A DNA stretch of 64,000 nt from Martinezella lusitana (lineage in GTDB: Bacteria > Pseudomonadota > Alphaproteobacteria > Rhizobiales > Rhizobiaceae): assembly GCF_016901135.1 (NCBI RefSeq), contig NZ_JAFEVL010000001.1:62001-126000 (forward strand), read 5' to 3'. Under the pieces are notes generated by a model. It was not told the DNA's origin and ran no database searches. It saw only the letters and a program-made list of their open reading frames with translations. Made by a program: the position numbers and the translations under genes. Below are positions 15,118-24,020 of the stretch, piece after piece. The number at the start of each line of letters is the position of its first letter. Position 1 is the stretch's first letter.

Positions 15118-16467
15118 ATGTTGTTGGTTGGGAAGCGTGGCGAAAAGCTAACGGAGGTATCGGGAGACGATACGAAGCGCCTGATACTCGCGTTCGGACG
15201 CGAGGGTGGATCGACGTTTGCTCGAAGGAACGCAAAATTAGTCGTGGAGACAACACAGAATGCCGGACACTGGTTTTTCTGCACGTGTAACCAGGACCGC
15301 GACACTTTGCTGGTCCCGTATGAATATGCCTATGTCCATCGCCGGATAAATTCCTCAAATTCTCATCACCATGACTGTCCCTTTGCCATAGACCCGCTGC
15401 GTCAGCTAGCTGTGGTAAGAAGCATGCGCCCGCATCCCCCCGAGAAGGCTTTCAACATCCTCTCGGCTTTCGCATCAGACAGGGGCGCACAGGAAGAAGA
15501 CAGAACCGCCAGGACAAATACCGTTCGCCGCTCAAAGCTTGCTCGAGTCCTCGTCGCGCTGGCAGAGAGTTCCGGATTGCAGAAGCAAACGTCCGTAGCC
15601 ACGTCCATCAGCGAGCAATTCAATTTGGTGGCGAAGCAAGCGGAAAAATATAAGCTCGCGGGCGATGTTCCATTGAAGCCCATGCTTTGCAAATACCCTC
15701 CCAAGCTCACAGAATTCCTTCGTGACTTTGACGAGAATGCCCGTCGTTTCACCTGGCCCAAGGGTTCCCGAGAACACGGTATCCTTTTACTCAAAGCGCT
15801 CTGCGTCGAGAATGGGAGCCTTGTCTTCAGCAACCAGGTTCGAGTTCCTGTAGCTGGGCCGATCGCGATCTTCGGACGCGATGATGCCCCGCGAAGAAAA
15901 GATCGTCCATATCTAGCAATTGGACTGATTGCAAAGCAATCTCAGTCATCTCCTCCCGAGGTAATCAGGGCCTACGTTCACCCTTGCTACTCGCATGACA
16001 ACTTGATGTTGGTGGATAGCAACTACGAACGCGAGACCTTCAAATACCTGAGCACGATTCAAGCCGAATATTCAGGACGTCTCGACTTCGAGATAGAGAA
16101 GCCACTTTCAGATGTCGGCAAACGCTTTGAACAGGCGGAAGATGCGATCCCCGAGCGCGATAATCAGGAAATCGAGGCGCGAGGAGCGCCTCCAATCCTC
16201 ATACCAGATTTTATCTTGAGGTTTGGAAAAGGTGACCAGCACGCCGGAGATTTTTTCGTGGAGACCATGGGCTTTCGATCCTCGATTTACAGAGCTGTCA
16301 AGCGGCGGGTGGTTCCGGAAATGGCGCAGGCGCTCGGAGGACTTGAGTGGGTGGAACATGACTTCCATTTTCCCAGAGATAAAACACCTCAGCAGCGTCA
16401 CGAAAACTTCCGGACAGACGTCAGAAGTAAGTTAGCCGATTTAATGCGAAAGCGGTCGATCCGTTAA
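15118..16467 (+). CDS. DUF1173-like protein with a Cys/His cluster and nuclease-like C terminus
   Basis: A 449-residue protein. Near the N terminus CTC (C55, C57) pairs with HHHDC (83-87), a likely zinc-binding site. Near the C terminus IPDF (362-365) and FFVETMGF (E382) followed by SSIYRAVKRR resemble the PD-(D/E)xK-like end of DUF1173 proteins found on rhizobial plasmids; the expected lysine of ExK is methionine. The start is ATG 15118 with AAGGA seven bases before. The next gene, 118 bases on, is a large zinc-hook ATPase on the same strand. A nuclease or nucleic-acid-binding role is possible but unproven. Confidence 0.6.
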   Translation: MLLVGKRGEKLTEVSGDDTKRLILAFGREGGSTFARRNAKLVVETTQNAGHWFFCTCNQDRDTLLVPYEYAYVHRRINSSNSHHHDCPFAIDPLRQLAVVRSMRPHPPEKAFNILSAFASDRGAQEEDRTARTNTVRRSKLARVLVALAESSGLQKQTSVATSISEQFNLVAKQAEKYKLAGDVPLKPMLCKYPPKLTEFLRDFDENARRFTWPKGSREHGILLLKALCVENGSLVFSNQVRVPVAGPIAIFGRDDAPRRKDRPYLAIGLIAKQSQSSPPEVIRAYVHPCYSHDNLMLVDSNYERETFKYLSTIQAEYSGRLDFEIEKPLSDVGKRFEQAEDAIPERDNQEIEARGAPPILIPDFILRFGKGDQHAGDFFVETMGFRSSIYRAVKRRVVPEMAQALGGLEWVEHDFHFPRDKTPQQRHENFRTDVRSKLADLMRKRSIR

Positions 16468-16585
16468 AGGCGTGCCAGAAAATAGGAGTGGCGAATAATA
16501 ACCTGTTCGCGACCTAGTTGAGGGATTGAAGGCATACTCTGCGAGTGTAAGTTGCCCAAATCACAAACGTTGGGCAAGCGATTCT

Positions 16586-19279
16586 ATGAGCATTACCGAT
16601 GATCTGCTCGCATTTGCGAAGACGAGACCAACATGGGAACAGGACTTGTTCCGGCGCATCTACACGCAGCCTGATCTGGTCGAAAATGACTATGTTGAGG
16701 TCTTGGCCATAATTAAGGCCGCAAATGGAATCGAACTCGCCGTTGCGCCCGGTGATCCAGTCCCGCTTACTGTCGATCACGTGTTGCATAGAGCTGACGG
16801 CGCTGATCCTGTAGTGCTCGGTTCGATCAACGACATTCGTAGCGCGATGCAGTTGGCATCCGGACAAACGCTGTCTTTCGCGGTCAATGGGTTGACGATC
16901 GTTTACGGTGAAAACGGAAGTGGCAAGAGCGGTTACTGCAAGCTTCTAAAGCAGATTTGCCGCGCTCGGCGAGAGCGCAATGACGAAGTCGTGCTGGAGA
17001 ATGCCTACTCGACGGACAGGCTTTCCAAGCCATCTCTCACGGTACGCTTCAAAGTAGGGCAAGCCGAAGTCCAGGATCATCGGTGGGAAACGGGCGCTCC
17101 GCCTCCGCAAGCCTTGTCCCGAGTGAGCGTCTTCGACAGCCGCTTGGCACCTCTCTATGCCGATAAGCAAGACAAAATCGAGTTTCTGCCGGCGGGGTTG
17201 GATGTGCTGCCGCGGGTGGTCAAGGCGTGCACAGAACTAAGCCGACGCCTGCACGACGAAATGGAGCCGATAAAGACGATTGTGGCCAGCCCTCTGCCCG
17301 ACATAGAGCGGGACACCCCACAGGCCGAAGCCATCGGGAAGCTCAACGAGAAGACCGCCTTGAAATCCATTCCAAGCGCGACAGCTTTCCAGAATCTCGC
17401 GCTTTGGTCGTCAGCTGACGACGCGAGGATCGAATTGGTGCAGGACGATATACGTAGCGACCGGGCAGCTCTTGCCAAAGAGAAGACTCGCGGTGTCGGC
17501 ATTTTGGAAAAGCTCAAAGAGCGGCTCGTGCATGCGGAAAACCTATTGTCTGCCGACGCGGTCGCGCGTTTGAACTCCACAATAGCGAAATGCGTCGCAA
17601 CCCGGCAAGCGGCGACGCTTGCCGCTAGCCTCGAATTCCGCGAAGACCCGCTTGCAACAGTAATCGGCTCGGAACCGTGGAAGCAGATGTTTGGGTATGC
17701 GGTAGCGGTGTACGCTGACGCGTTTCACGGGGCGGAATTACCGTCGCATGGCGATAACGAAGTTTGCCCCCTTTGCGCTCAGAAACTATCGAATGGGGCG
17801 TTCGACAGACTGGTGAAGTTCCGGGCGCTCATTGCGAACGAAGCGGAAAAGCAAGCTGAGTCAGCGCTTGCGTCTCTGACCTCCGAGGTATTGGTTCTAC
17901 GACAGTTGACTCTGCCGTCGGCCGATCAGATCGTCAGCGCTTTGACCCCTTTCTTCGTGGAAGGCAGCTCGGAAGCGAGTGTCGTGAATGACGTACTCAA
18001 TTGGTTGGTATCCGCTGATCAGTTTCGGTCAGCTCTTACGAAGTCTGCCGAGTCACTCGAAGACGTGATGGTCCTTGGCGTACTGGAACCGGGCAAGTCC
18101 AGCGAGGTCGAAACTTGGGCCTACGCGCTAGCGGCGGCCGCAGCGGCGGATCAGGCTGCCGCGACTGATCCAGAGCGTTTGACCGGTCTCAAGACCGAAC
18201 TCCGCGATCTTCGCGGACGCAAGCAGCTGCATGACAACCTGCCAGCGGTCCTCCAACGAAGGAGCCAACTGGTCAGCTTGTCGAAGCTTTCCGGATGCAT
18301 CGCTTCTCGCCATAGCGCGCCGATCTCATCCAAGAATACTGAACTGTGCGAGAAGTACCTGACCGAAGACTTCCGCGGGAGGCTACAGAAGGAAATAGGC
18401 GACTTGGGCATAGGGTACCTGCCTGTCGTTGTGACTGGACGGACCGATAAGGGGGTCAGTTATGTTGGGCCCGACCTGTCGAAGTCGATTTCAGCAAAGA
18501 CCTCGAATATCTTGAGTGAGGGTGAATTCCGCGCATTGTCGCTCGCGTGCTTCTTCGCCGAAATCTCTTCCATTGACGGCCATGACGGCGTGATCCTAGA
18601 CGACCCCGTTTCCTCGCTCGACCATAAGCATGTTAGGCAGGTGGCCACTCGTATCCTTTCGGAAGCCAAGCACCGTCAGGTGATCGTATTCACCCATGAA
18701 TTGAGCTTCTATTATGAACTCTGGCATCAGGCCATGGAGGCTCAAGTCGAAGTCTTACGGCATTGGATCGTGAAAACTGAAGAACATGGCTTTGGCACGG
18801 TTCGAAACGACGATGCTCCATGGCAAGTCAAGTCCACCAAGGATCGCTTGGCGGCGCTGGACATCAAGCTGACATCCATGGCCAGTAGGGCATCGAAAGA
18901 CACCGAGGCTTACGAACGTGAAATCACCGATTTCTTCACTGGGCTGAGAGAGACTTGGGAGCGCTTGGTCGAGGAGATGCTTCTCAATGGTGTTGTCGGC
19001 CGCTTCCAGCCCGGAGTGATGACACAGTCTCTGAGTGGGGTTGAGGTCAGGGACAGTGACTTTACCACGATACATTTCGGAATGCGCAAGACCTCAGAGC
19101 TTTCCGGTCACGACTGGTCCAAAGGCAGGTTGCCCTATTCTCCCAGCGTCGATGATATGAAGCGCGAAGTTGAGACGGTGAGGACCTATTTCGCTGAGCT
19201 TAGAAAGAGGCGTGACGAACTGGCCTCCACCCGGCGGAAAGCCGTGTCGGCTCCGCAAAAGGCCGAGACGCTGCGTTAG
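16586..19279 (+). CDS. Large zinc-hook ABC-type ATPase (AAA_13 / RloC-like)
   Basis: A protein of about 897 residues. Walker A GENGSGKS is at 108-115, a CPLC zinc hook at 394-397 lies between long helical stretches, the signature LSEGE is at 643-647, and Walker B VILDDP at 669-674 is followed by SSLD and the H-loop VFTHELSFYYELW. This is the Rad50/SMC-type layout found in RloC and related AAA_13 proteins, some of which carry an anticodon nuclease and act in phage defence. The C-terminal 220 residues could be an effector, but I cannot identify a nuclease site. The start is ATG 16586; a TTG at 16526 would add 20 residues and neither has a good Shine-Dalgarno. Confidence 0.85.
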   Translation: MSITDDLLAFAKTRPTWEQDLFRRIYTQPDLVENDYVEVLAIIKAANGIELAVAPGDPVPLTVDHVLHRADGADPVVLGSINDIRSAMQLASGQTLSFAVNGLTIVYGENGSGKSGYCKLLKQICRARRERNDEVVLENAYSTDRLSKPSLTVRFKVGQAEVQDHRWETGAPPPQALSRVSVFDSRLAPLYADKQDKIEFLPAGLDVLPRVVKACTELSRRLHDEMEPIKTIVASPLPDIERDTPQAEAIGKLNEKTALKSIPSATAFQNLALWSSADDARIELVQDDIRSDRAALAKEKTRGVGILEKLKERLVHAENLLSADAVARLNSTIAKCVATRQAATLAASLEFREDPLATVIGSEPWKQMFGYAVAVYADAFHGAELPSHGDNEVCPLCAQKLSNGAFDRLVKFRALIANEAEKQAESALASLTSEVLVLRQLTLPSADQIVSALTPFFVEGSSEASVVNDVLNWLVSADQFRSALTKSAESLEDVMVLGVLEPGKSSEVETWAYALAAAAAADQAAATDPERLTGLKTELRDLRGRKQLHDNLPAVLQRRSQLVSLSKLSGCIASRHSAPISSKNTELCEKYLTEDFRGRLQKEIGDLGIGYLPVVVTGRTDKGVSYVGPDLSKSISAKTSNILSEGEFRALSLACFFAEISSIDGHDGVILDDPVSSLDHKHVRQVATRILSEAKHRQVIVFTHELSFYYELWHQAMEAQVEVLRHWIVKTEEHGFGTVRNDDAPWQVKSTKDRLAALDIKLTSMASRASKDTEAYEREITDFFTGLRETWERLVEEMLLNGVVGRFQPGVMTQSLSGVEVRDSDFTTIHFGMRKTSELSGHDWSKGRLPYSPSVDDMKREVETVRTYFAELRKRRDELASTRRKAVSAPQKAETLR

Positions 19280-19611
19280 TCCACGGCGAGGTGAACTTCG
19301 ATTTCAACTTGAATGCTCGTGCGTCATGGAAGCGGTCGTCCGACTTAGTACGCGCTGCCCTGACTAACCAAGATAAAATGGATCAGACATTTCCGATACA
19401 ATTTATCGATCTCCAGACAGCTCAGATGACGCCATCAGCGCCGTATGATGTGGGTTAGGGGCAACACAGGTAGCATCTGAGGAAAATTATGCTGATTTAT
19501 CTCAGGGACAAACCTATTGAAGCCTCAGGGACATATCAGCGCTCGTAGGGACAAACCTTTTGAGCGATTCCACGAGCGGCTGAGAAATCCATACTAAGCG
19601 ATAGAAAACAA
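19280..19611. other. Gene-free island edge between the large ATPase and tRNA-Arg
   Basis: 332 bases with no convincing ORF. It contains the repeated AGGGACA block annotated separately and, at its right end, the tRNA 3' terminus. It probably marks old insertion activity at the island junction. Confidence 0.6.
19504..19558. repeat. Three AGGGACA repeats, possible orphan IS end
   Basis: AGGGACAAACCT occurs at 19504-19515 and 19547-19558, with a shorter AGGGACATA copy at 19527-19535. Spaced short direct repeats of this kind are typical of the terminal transposase-binding sites of IS21-family elements. No transposase gene is attached, so this may be a solo end or junction scar. Confidence 0.45.
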
Positions 19612-19688
19612 TGGTGATCTCGACGCGATTCGAACGCGTGACCCCCAGATTAGGAATCTGGTGCTCTATCCTGCTGAGCTACGAGACC
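19612..19688 (-). tRNA. tRNA-Arg (anticodon CCU)
   Basis: On the minus strand GGTCTCG forms the acceptor stem with CGAGATC, followed by discriminator A and an encoded CCA. The D-arm GCTC/GAGC, anticodon stem CCAGATT..AATCTGG and T-arm ACGCG-TTCGAAT-CGCGT are all present. The anticodon CCT (genomic AGG at 19652-19654) reads the codon AGG. Its 3' end faces the accessory region, the usual orientation of a tRNA used as an integration site. Confidence 0.95.
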
Positions 19689-19808
19689 ACTTGAGATGAT
19701 CCATACAAAAGCAAAGGCGCGAAGCCAAGCCCTTTTACGTCCTCGGGACAATTCGCTTTTGCGGTGCCGTGCGCCCGGGTGGGGCGCACGGAAAATGGTG
19801 GCGGCGTC

Positions 19809-20969
19809 TCAGGCGTTGAGGCGCTGTTCGGCCAGCCGCACCCAGTAGGAAATGCCGTGGGCGATCGCTTCGTCGTTGAAGTCGTAGGCCGGGTTGTGGA
19901 GGCCGGCCGAATCGCCGTTGCCGACGAAGATGAAGGCGCCGGGGCGGGCGAGCAGCATGTAGGAGAAATCCTCGCCGGCCATCATCGGGTCGACGTCGGG
20001 GACGACATTGCCCGCGCCGGCGATTTCCTCGGCGATGGCGGTGGCGTGGTCGGTTTCGTCGGCATGGTTGAAGGTGACGGGGTAGTTGCGGTGGAACTCG
20101 ATTTCCACCTCGGCGCCGTGGCTGGCGGCGATGCCGGAGACGACCTGCCTGAAGCGCTGTTCGGCGAGGTCGCGCATCTCGGGATCGAGCGTGCGCACCG
20201 TGCCGCCAAAGCTCGCCTCGCTCGGGATGACGTTGTGCGCATTGCCGGCATTGAAGGTGGTGACAGAGACGACGACCGATTTCAGCGGATTGGCGCTGCG
20301 CGAGGCGATGAGCTGCAGGTTGGAGACGATCTGCGCGCCGATGGCGATCGGATCGATCGTCTTGTGCGGCATGGCGGCATGGCCGCCGACGCCCTTGATG
20401 GAAACGTTGAATTCGTCGGTTGCCGCCATGATCGGGCCCTTGCGGATAGCGAAGTGGCCGACGGGCAAGCCCGGCAGGTTGTGCATGCCGTAGACTTCGG
20501 CGATCTGGAAACGCTCCATCATCCCGTCCTTGACCATGGCGTCGCCGCCGGCGCCGCCTTCTTCGGCCGGCTGGAAGATGACGGCGATATTGCCGTTGAA
20601 ATTGCGGGTCTCGGCGAGATATTTCGCAGCACCCAGCAGCATGGCGGTGTGGCCGTCATGGCCGCAGGCATGCATCTTGCCCGGTGTCTCGGAAGCCCAG
20701 GGCTTGCCGGTGATCTCGGTGAGCGGCAGGGCGTCCATATCGGCACGGAGGCCAACCGTGCGTCCCTCGCCTTTGCCGCGGATCAGGCCGACGACACCGG
20801 TGCGGCCGATGCCCGTCACCACTTCGTCAACGCCGAAGGAGCGGAGTTTTTCAGCGACGAAGGCGGCGGTATTGTCGACCGCATAGAGAAGCTCCGGCCG
20901 CGTGTGGATGTAGCGGCGCCATTCGGTCACTTCGCCCTGGAGTTCGGCGGCTCTGTTCAAGATCGGCAT
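19809..20969 (-). CDS. M20-family amidohydrolase (hippurate hydrolase-like)
   Basis: A 386-residue zinc peptidase of the M20D type. RADMDALP holds D78, ACGHDGH holds C102 and H104, and PAEEGGAG holds the catalytic E136 and metal-binding E137. Such enzymes remove acyl groups from N-acyl amino acids in the cytosol. The start is ATG 20969 with AGGA about nine bases upstream; 26 further residues up to 21047 are not protein-like. First core gene right of the tRNA, transcribed towards it and alone. The true substrate cannot be read from the sequence. Confidence 0.92.
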   Translation of the reverse strand: MPILNRAAELQGEVTEWRRYIHTRPELLYAVDNTAAFVAEKLRSFGVDEVVTGIGRTGVVGLIRGKGEGRTVGLRADMDALPLTEITGKPWASETPGKMHACGHDGHTAMLLGAAKYLAETRNFNGNIAVIFQPAEEGGAGGDAMVKDGMMERFQIAEVYGMHNLPGLPVGHFAIRKGPIMAATDEFNVSIKGVGGHAAMPHKTIDPIAIGAQIVSNLQLIASRSANPLKSVVVSVTTFNAGNAHNVIPSEASFGGTVRTLDPEMRDLAEQRFRQVVSGIAASHGAEVEIEFHRNYPVTFNHADETDHATAIAEEIAGAGNVVPDVDPMMAGEDFSYMLLARPGAFIFVGNGDSAGLHNPAYDFNDEAIAHGISYWVRLAEQRLNA

Positions 20970-21198
20970 GCTGATGTTCCTGCTGCTCAATATCTGTTCT
21001 GGTTCAACTCTTCGGTTTGTCGCATAGCCTTGGCCAGCGCAGCGCATCTTCCAATATCACGCACGATCAAAAGGTCGTGATGCCAAAGCGTCTCGCCTCT
21101 GGGGAAATAAAGTCGTCAATCGCCTTTGCCTTCTCCTAGCCATATAGGTTAAATAGACGAAGCTTTCGAGAAAATTCCGGACCTCTGAAGGATAGATC

Positions 21199-22368
21199 GT
21201 GCCGACGAAGCAGAATCGTTTGTATGCCGCCCTGCGGCTCGTTCCCGTGGCCGCAGCCGCATCCATGCTTTTCCTGTCGACCGCGCAAACGGCCGGAGCC
21301 AATCCGCATGTCCTCGTCGATGTCAGCACCGGGCGCGTGCTCGATCAGCAGGAGGCGTTCCGCCGCTGGTATCCCGCCTCGCTCACCAAGCTGATGACGA
21401 GCTACGTCACCTTCCGCGCCATCCAGTCCGGTCAGATCAATCTCGACACGCCGGTCGTCATGTCGAAGCTCGCCACGGCGCAGCCGCCGGCCAAGATGTA
21501 TTTCAAGCCCGGCCAGAAGATGACGCTCGACAATGCGTTGAAGATGATGCTGGTCAAATCGGCAAACGATCTCGCCATGGCGGTCAGCGAGACCGTGGGC
21601 GGCTCGCAGCAGAGCTTCGTGGCGCGGATGAACGCGGAGGCGGCCCGCCTCGGCATGCGCGACACGCATTTCATCAATCCCAATGGTCTTCCGGGCAAGG
21701 GGCAATATACGACGGCGCGTGATCTTGCCGTTCTCAGCGTCGCGTTGCGCCGCGAGTTTCCGCAATATGCCGGCTATTTCTCGCTGGAAGGCTTCACCAA
21801 CGGCGTGAAGCAGGTGCCGAACATCAACATGCTCATCGGCCGCTTCGACGGCGCCGACGGCATGAAGACCGGCTTCATCTGTGCGGCAGGCTTCAATCAG
21901 ATCGCATCGGCGACCCGCAACGGCCGCACGCTGATATCAGTCGTGCTCGGCACCGACAGCCTCGCGGCGCGCGCCGACGATTCCGCCAATTTTCTGGAAA
22001 AGGGTTTCCAGAACCAGCTTTCCGGCAAGGAGACGCTGGCAAGCCTGCGTCCTGACGGGCCGCAGGCGGCCGATGTCGCCGATGTCACCGCTGAGATCTG
22101 CAGCGCCAAGGGCGCACAGGCGCGCAGCGAAACCCGCGATCCCTTCGGCCGCACCAAGGTGCAGTCGCCCTATATCCACGAAATGGATCACGAGCCGAAT
22201 TTCGTCTATGCCGGCCTGATCGGCGGCCAGGACGTCATGACCGCCAGCAAGGGCGATAAGGACGATGCCACCGCCAAGGGTGACAAAGCCATCAAGGGCG
22301 ACAAGATTGCTATCTCCGGCCGGGCGGCGGACAATGTCCCGATCCCGATGCCGCGTCCCACTTTCTGA
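21199..22368 (+). CDS. D-alanyl-D-alanine carboxypeptidase (penicillin-binding, S11 family)
   Basis: A 389-residue protein with an N-terminal signal segment (about 1-35) and the three serine-enzyme motifs: SLTK (S61, K64), SAN (121-123) and KTG (223-225). It trims the terminal D-alanine from peptidoglycan stem peptides in the periplasm. The C-terminal end has a repeated lysine- and aspartate-rich stretch (KGDK units near 350-375) in place of a membrane anchor helix, so attachment is unclear. It starts with GTG 21199, nine bases after AAGGA. The CobW gene follows after 15 bases, suggesting cotranscription. Confidence 0.93.
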   Translation: MPTKQNRLYAALRLVPVAAAASMLFLSTAQTAGANPHVLVDVSTGRVLDQQEAFRRWYPASLTKLMTSYVTFRAIQSGQINLDTPVVMSKLATAQPPAKMYFKPGQKMTLDNALKMMLVKSANDLAMAVSETVGGSQQSFVARMNAEAARLGMRDTHFINPNGLPGKGQYTTARDLAVLSVALRREFPQYAGYFSLEGFTNGVKQVPNINMLIGRFDGADGMKTGFICAAGFNQIASATRNGRTLISVVLGTDSLAARADDSANFLEKGFQNQLSGKETLASLRPDGPQAADVADVTAEICSAKGAQARSETRDPFGRTKVQSPYIHEMDHEPNFVYAGLIGGQDVMTASKGDKDDATAKGDKAIKGDKIAISGRAADNVPIPMPRPTF

Positions 22369-22383
22369 TATCGGATTGGAACC

Positions 22384-23559
22384 ATGAGCGTTTCGCAGCA
22401 AAGAGTGCCGGTCGCGATCCTGACCGGCTTTCTCGGAGCGGGTAAATCGACCCTGCTCAACCGCATCCTCAAGGATGAGGACATGCGCGATGCGGCCGTC
22501 ATCATCAACGAGTTCGGCGATGTCGGCATCGACCATCTGCTGGTCGAGAGCTCCGGCGATTCCATCATCGAGCTGTCCGACGGCTGCCTGTGCTGCACGG
22601 TGCGCGGCGAGCTGGTGGATACCTTGGCGAACCTCATGGATGCCATGCAGACCGGCCGCATCCGGCCGCTGAAGCGCGTTGTCATCGAAACAACAGGCCT
22701 TGCCGATCCCGCCCCTGTCATGCAGTCGATCATGGGCAATCCGATCATCGCGGCCAATTTCGATCTCGATGGCGTCATTACCGTCGTCGATGCGGTCAAC
22801 GGGCCGCAGACGCTCGATAACCATGAAGAGGCGCGCAAGCAGGTGGCGGTCGCCGACCGCTTGATCGTCTCGAAGACCGGGATTGCCGGCGCGACACCGG
22901 AAGACCTGCTGGAAGGCCGGCTCCGGGCGCTCAATCCGCGCGCGCAGATCCTGAACGCCGACAGCGACGAGGCCGGCCGCGCCGCCATTCTCATCAACGG
23001 CCTTTACGACCCGGCGTCGAAGATCGCCGATGTCAGCCGTTGGCTGCATGACGAGCTGGAGGCCGACGATGATCATCACCATCACCACGATGACCACGAT
23101 CACCACCACCATCATCACGGTGAGCACGGCCATCACCACCACGGCCATCGGCACCAGCACGCCCATGACGTGACCCGTCATGACGGATCGATCCGGTCGT
23201 TCTCGATCGTCGAGACCCAGCCGATCGATCCGATGGCGCTGGACATGTTCATCGATCTGCTGCGTTCGGCGCATGGCGAAAAGCTGCTGCGCATGAAGGC
23301 GATCGTTGCCGTGTCCGACCGGCCGGAGCGTCCCGTCGTGCTGCATGGCGTGCAGAACATCTTTCATCCGCCGGTGCGCCTGCCTGCCTGGCCTGATCCT
23401 CAGGACCGGCGCACGCGCATGGTGATCATCACCAAGGATCTGCCAGAAGATTTCGTCAAGGGCCTGTTCGACGCGTTCCTGAGCAAACCGCGGGTCGACA
23501 CGCCGGATCGCGCCGCACTGCAGGACAATCCGCTGGCGGTGCCGGGGATGAGGTTCTGA
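22384..23559 (+). CDS. CobW/COG0523-family GTPase with a histidine-rich metal loop
   Basis: A 391-residue G3E-class GTPase. The P-loop GFLGAGKS is at 15-22, CLCC at 68-71 is the metal-binding motif of COG0523 metallochaperones, and a switch region ETTGLADP follows. Between the two domains (about 228-261) there is a run of roughly 20 histidines mixed with aspartate and glycine, as in members that handle zinc. It probably delivers or buffers a metal ion (zinc, possibly cobalt). No zur-type binding site could be identified upstream. It is cotranscribed with the carboxypeptidase; the sequence does not show which metal. Confidence 0.9.
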   Translation: MSVSQQRVPVAILTGFLGAGKSTLLNRILKDEDMRDAAVIINEFGDVGIDHLLVESSGDSIIELSDGCLCCTVRGELVDTLANLMDAMQTGRIRPLKRVVIETTGLADPAPVMQSIMGNPIIAANFDLDGVITVVDAVNGPQTLDNHEEARKQVAVADRLIVSKTGIAGATPEDLLEGRLRALNPRAQILNADSDEAGRAAILINGLYDPASKIADVSRWLHDELEADDDHHHHHDDHDHHHHHHGEHGHHHHGHRHQHAHDVTRHDGSIRSFSIVETQPIDPMALDMFIDLLRSAHGEKLLRMKAIVAVSDRPERPVVLHGVQNIFHPPVRLPAWPDPQDRRTRMVIITKDLPEDFVKGLFDAFLSKPRVDTPDRAALQDNPLAVPGMRF

Positions 23560-23786
23560 GAAGCCGATTCTAGGTCAGCTTCGACCACATCAAACAACCC
23601 GCCTCGCCCTTCGAGGGCCCTGCGGGCCACCTCAGGGTGAGGCTGATCTTTAGGGTGCGGCTGGCCTTTATGCATTGAGGCCTGGTTCGGGGTGATTAGA
23701 GGACGGCGGCACTCGCTCCATCCTCATGGTGAGGCGGGAGCGAAGCGACCCTCGGACCACGAGGATGGCCCACCGGCCGCAACGGA
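23560..23786. repeat. Intergenic repeat-rich region
   Basis: This convergent intergenic region contains dyads common in rhizobial genomes: a GCC/GGC-rich block near 23605-23640 (CGAGGGCCCTGCGGGCC) and a CCTCATGGTGAGG motif around 23722-23734 that partly mirrors CCTCGGACCACGAGG at 23751-23765. These are probably palindromic repeat elements and may also end transcription from both sides. Confidence 0.5.
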
Positions 23787-24020
23787 TCACCCCTTGCGGA
23801 TCACGAACCGATGACCTCTATCGGTCTTTTCGCTCGATAGCAGGGCATGGCCCTTTTCATTGCAGAGATGCGGAATATCGATGACGGCGAGGGGATCGGT
23901 CGTTTCGACCGTCAAGGTGGCGCCGCTCGGCATGCCGCGCAGGCGCTTTTCCGTCTTGATCGCCGGATAGGGGCATTTCAGTCCGCGCAGATCGTAGATC
24001 TCGGCGTCGAAACTATTCAC
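23787..24020 (-). CDS. TusA/SirA-family sulfur carrier protein
   Basis: A 77-residue protein with the family signature DLRGLKCPYP, where C16 is the sulfur-carrying cysteine. TusA-like proteins pass persulfide sulfur to tRNA modification or cofactor enzymes. It begins with GTG 24020, inside the last codons of the L,D-transpeptidase gene (8-base overlap), so the two are coupled, although no functional link is obvious. Length is typical. Confidence 0.9.
   Translation of the reverse strand: MNSFDAEIYDLRGLKCPYPAIKTEKRLRGMPSGATLTVETTDPLAVIDIPHLCNEKGHALLSSEKTDRGHRFVIRKG

Noticed and set aside
14633..15358. Longer N terminus for the hypothetical gene ending at 14633
   Set aside because: A perfect Shine-Dalgarno precedes ATG 15061, and the extra 99 codons overlap the divergent gene and do not look like protein.
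19764..21080. Long plus-strand open frame (438 codons) over the M20 gene
   Set aside because: It is antisense to a complete amidohydrolase with all catalytic motifs; its translation is G/D/H-rich and matches no family. High GC content leaves such antisense frames open.
21937..23367. Minus-strand open frame of 476 codons over the carboxypeptidase and CobW genes
   Set aside because: Shadow of two real genes; low-complexity translation including a run from the antisense of histidine codons.
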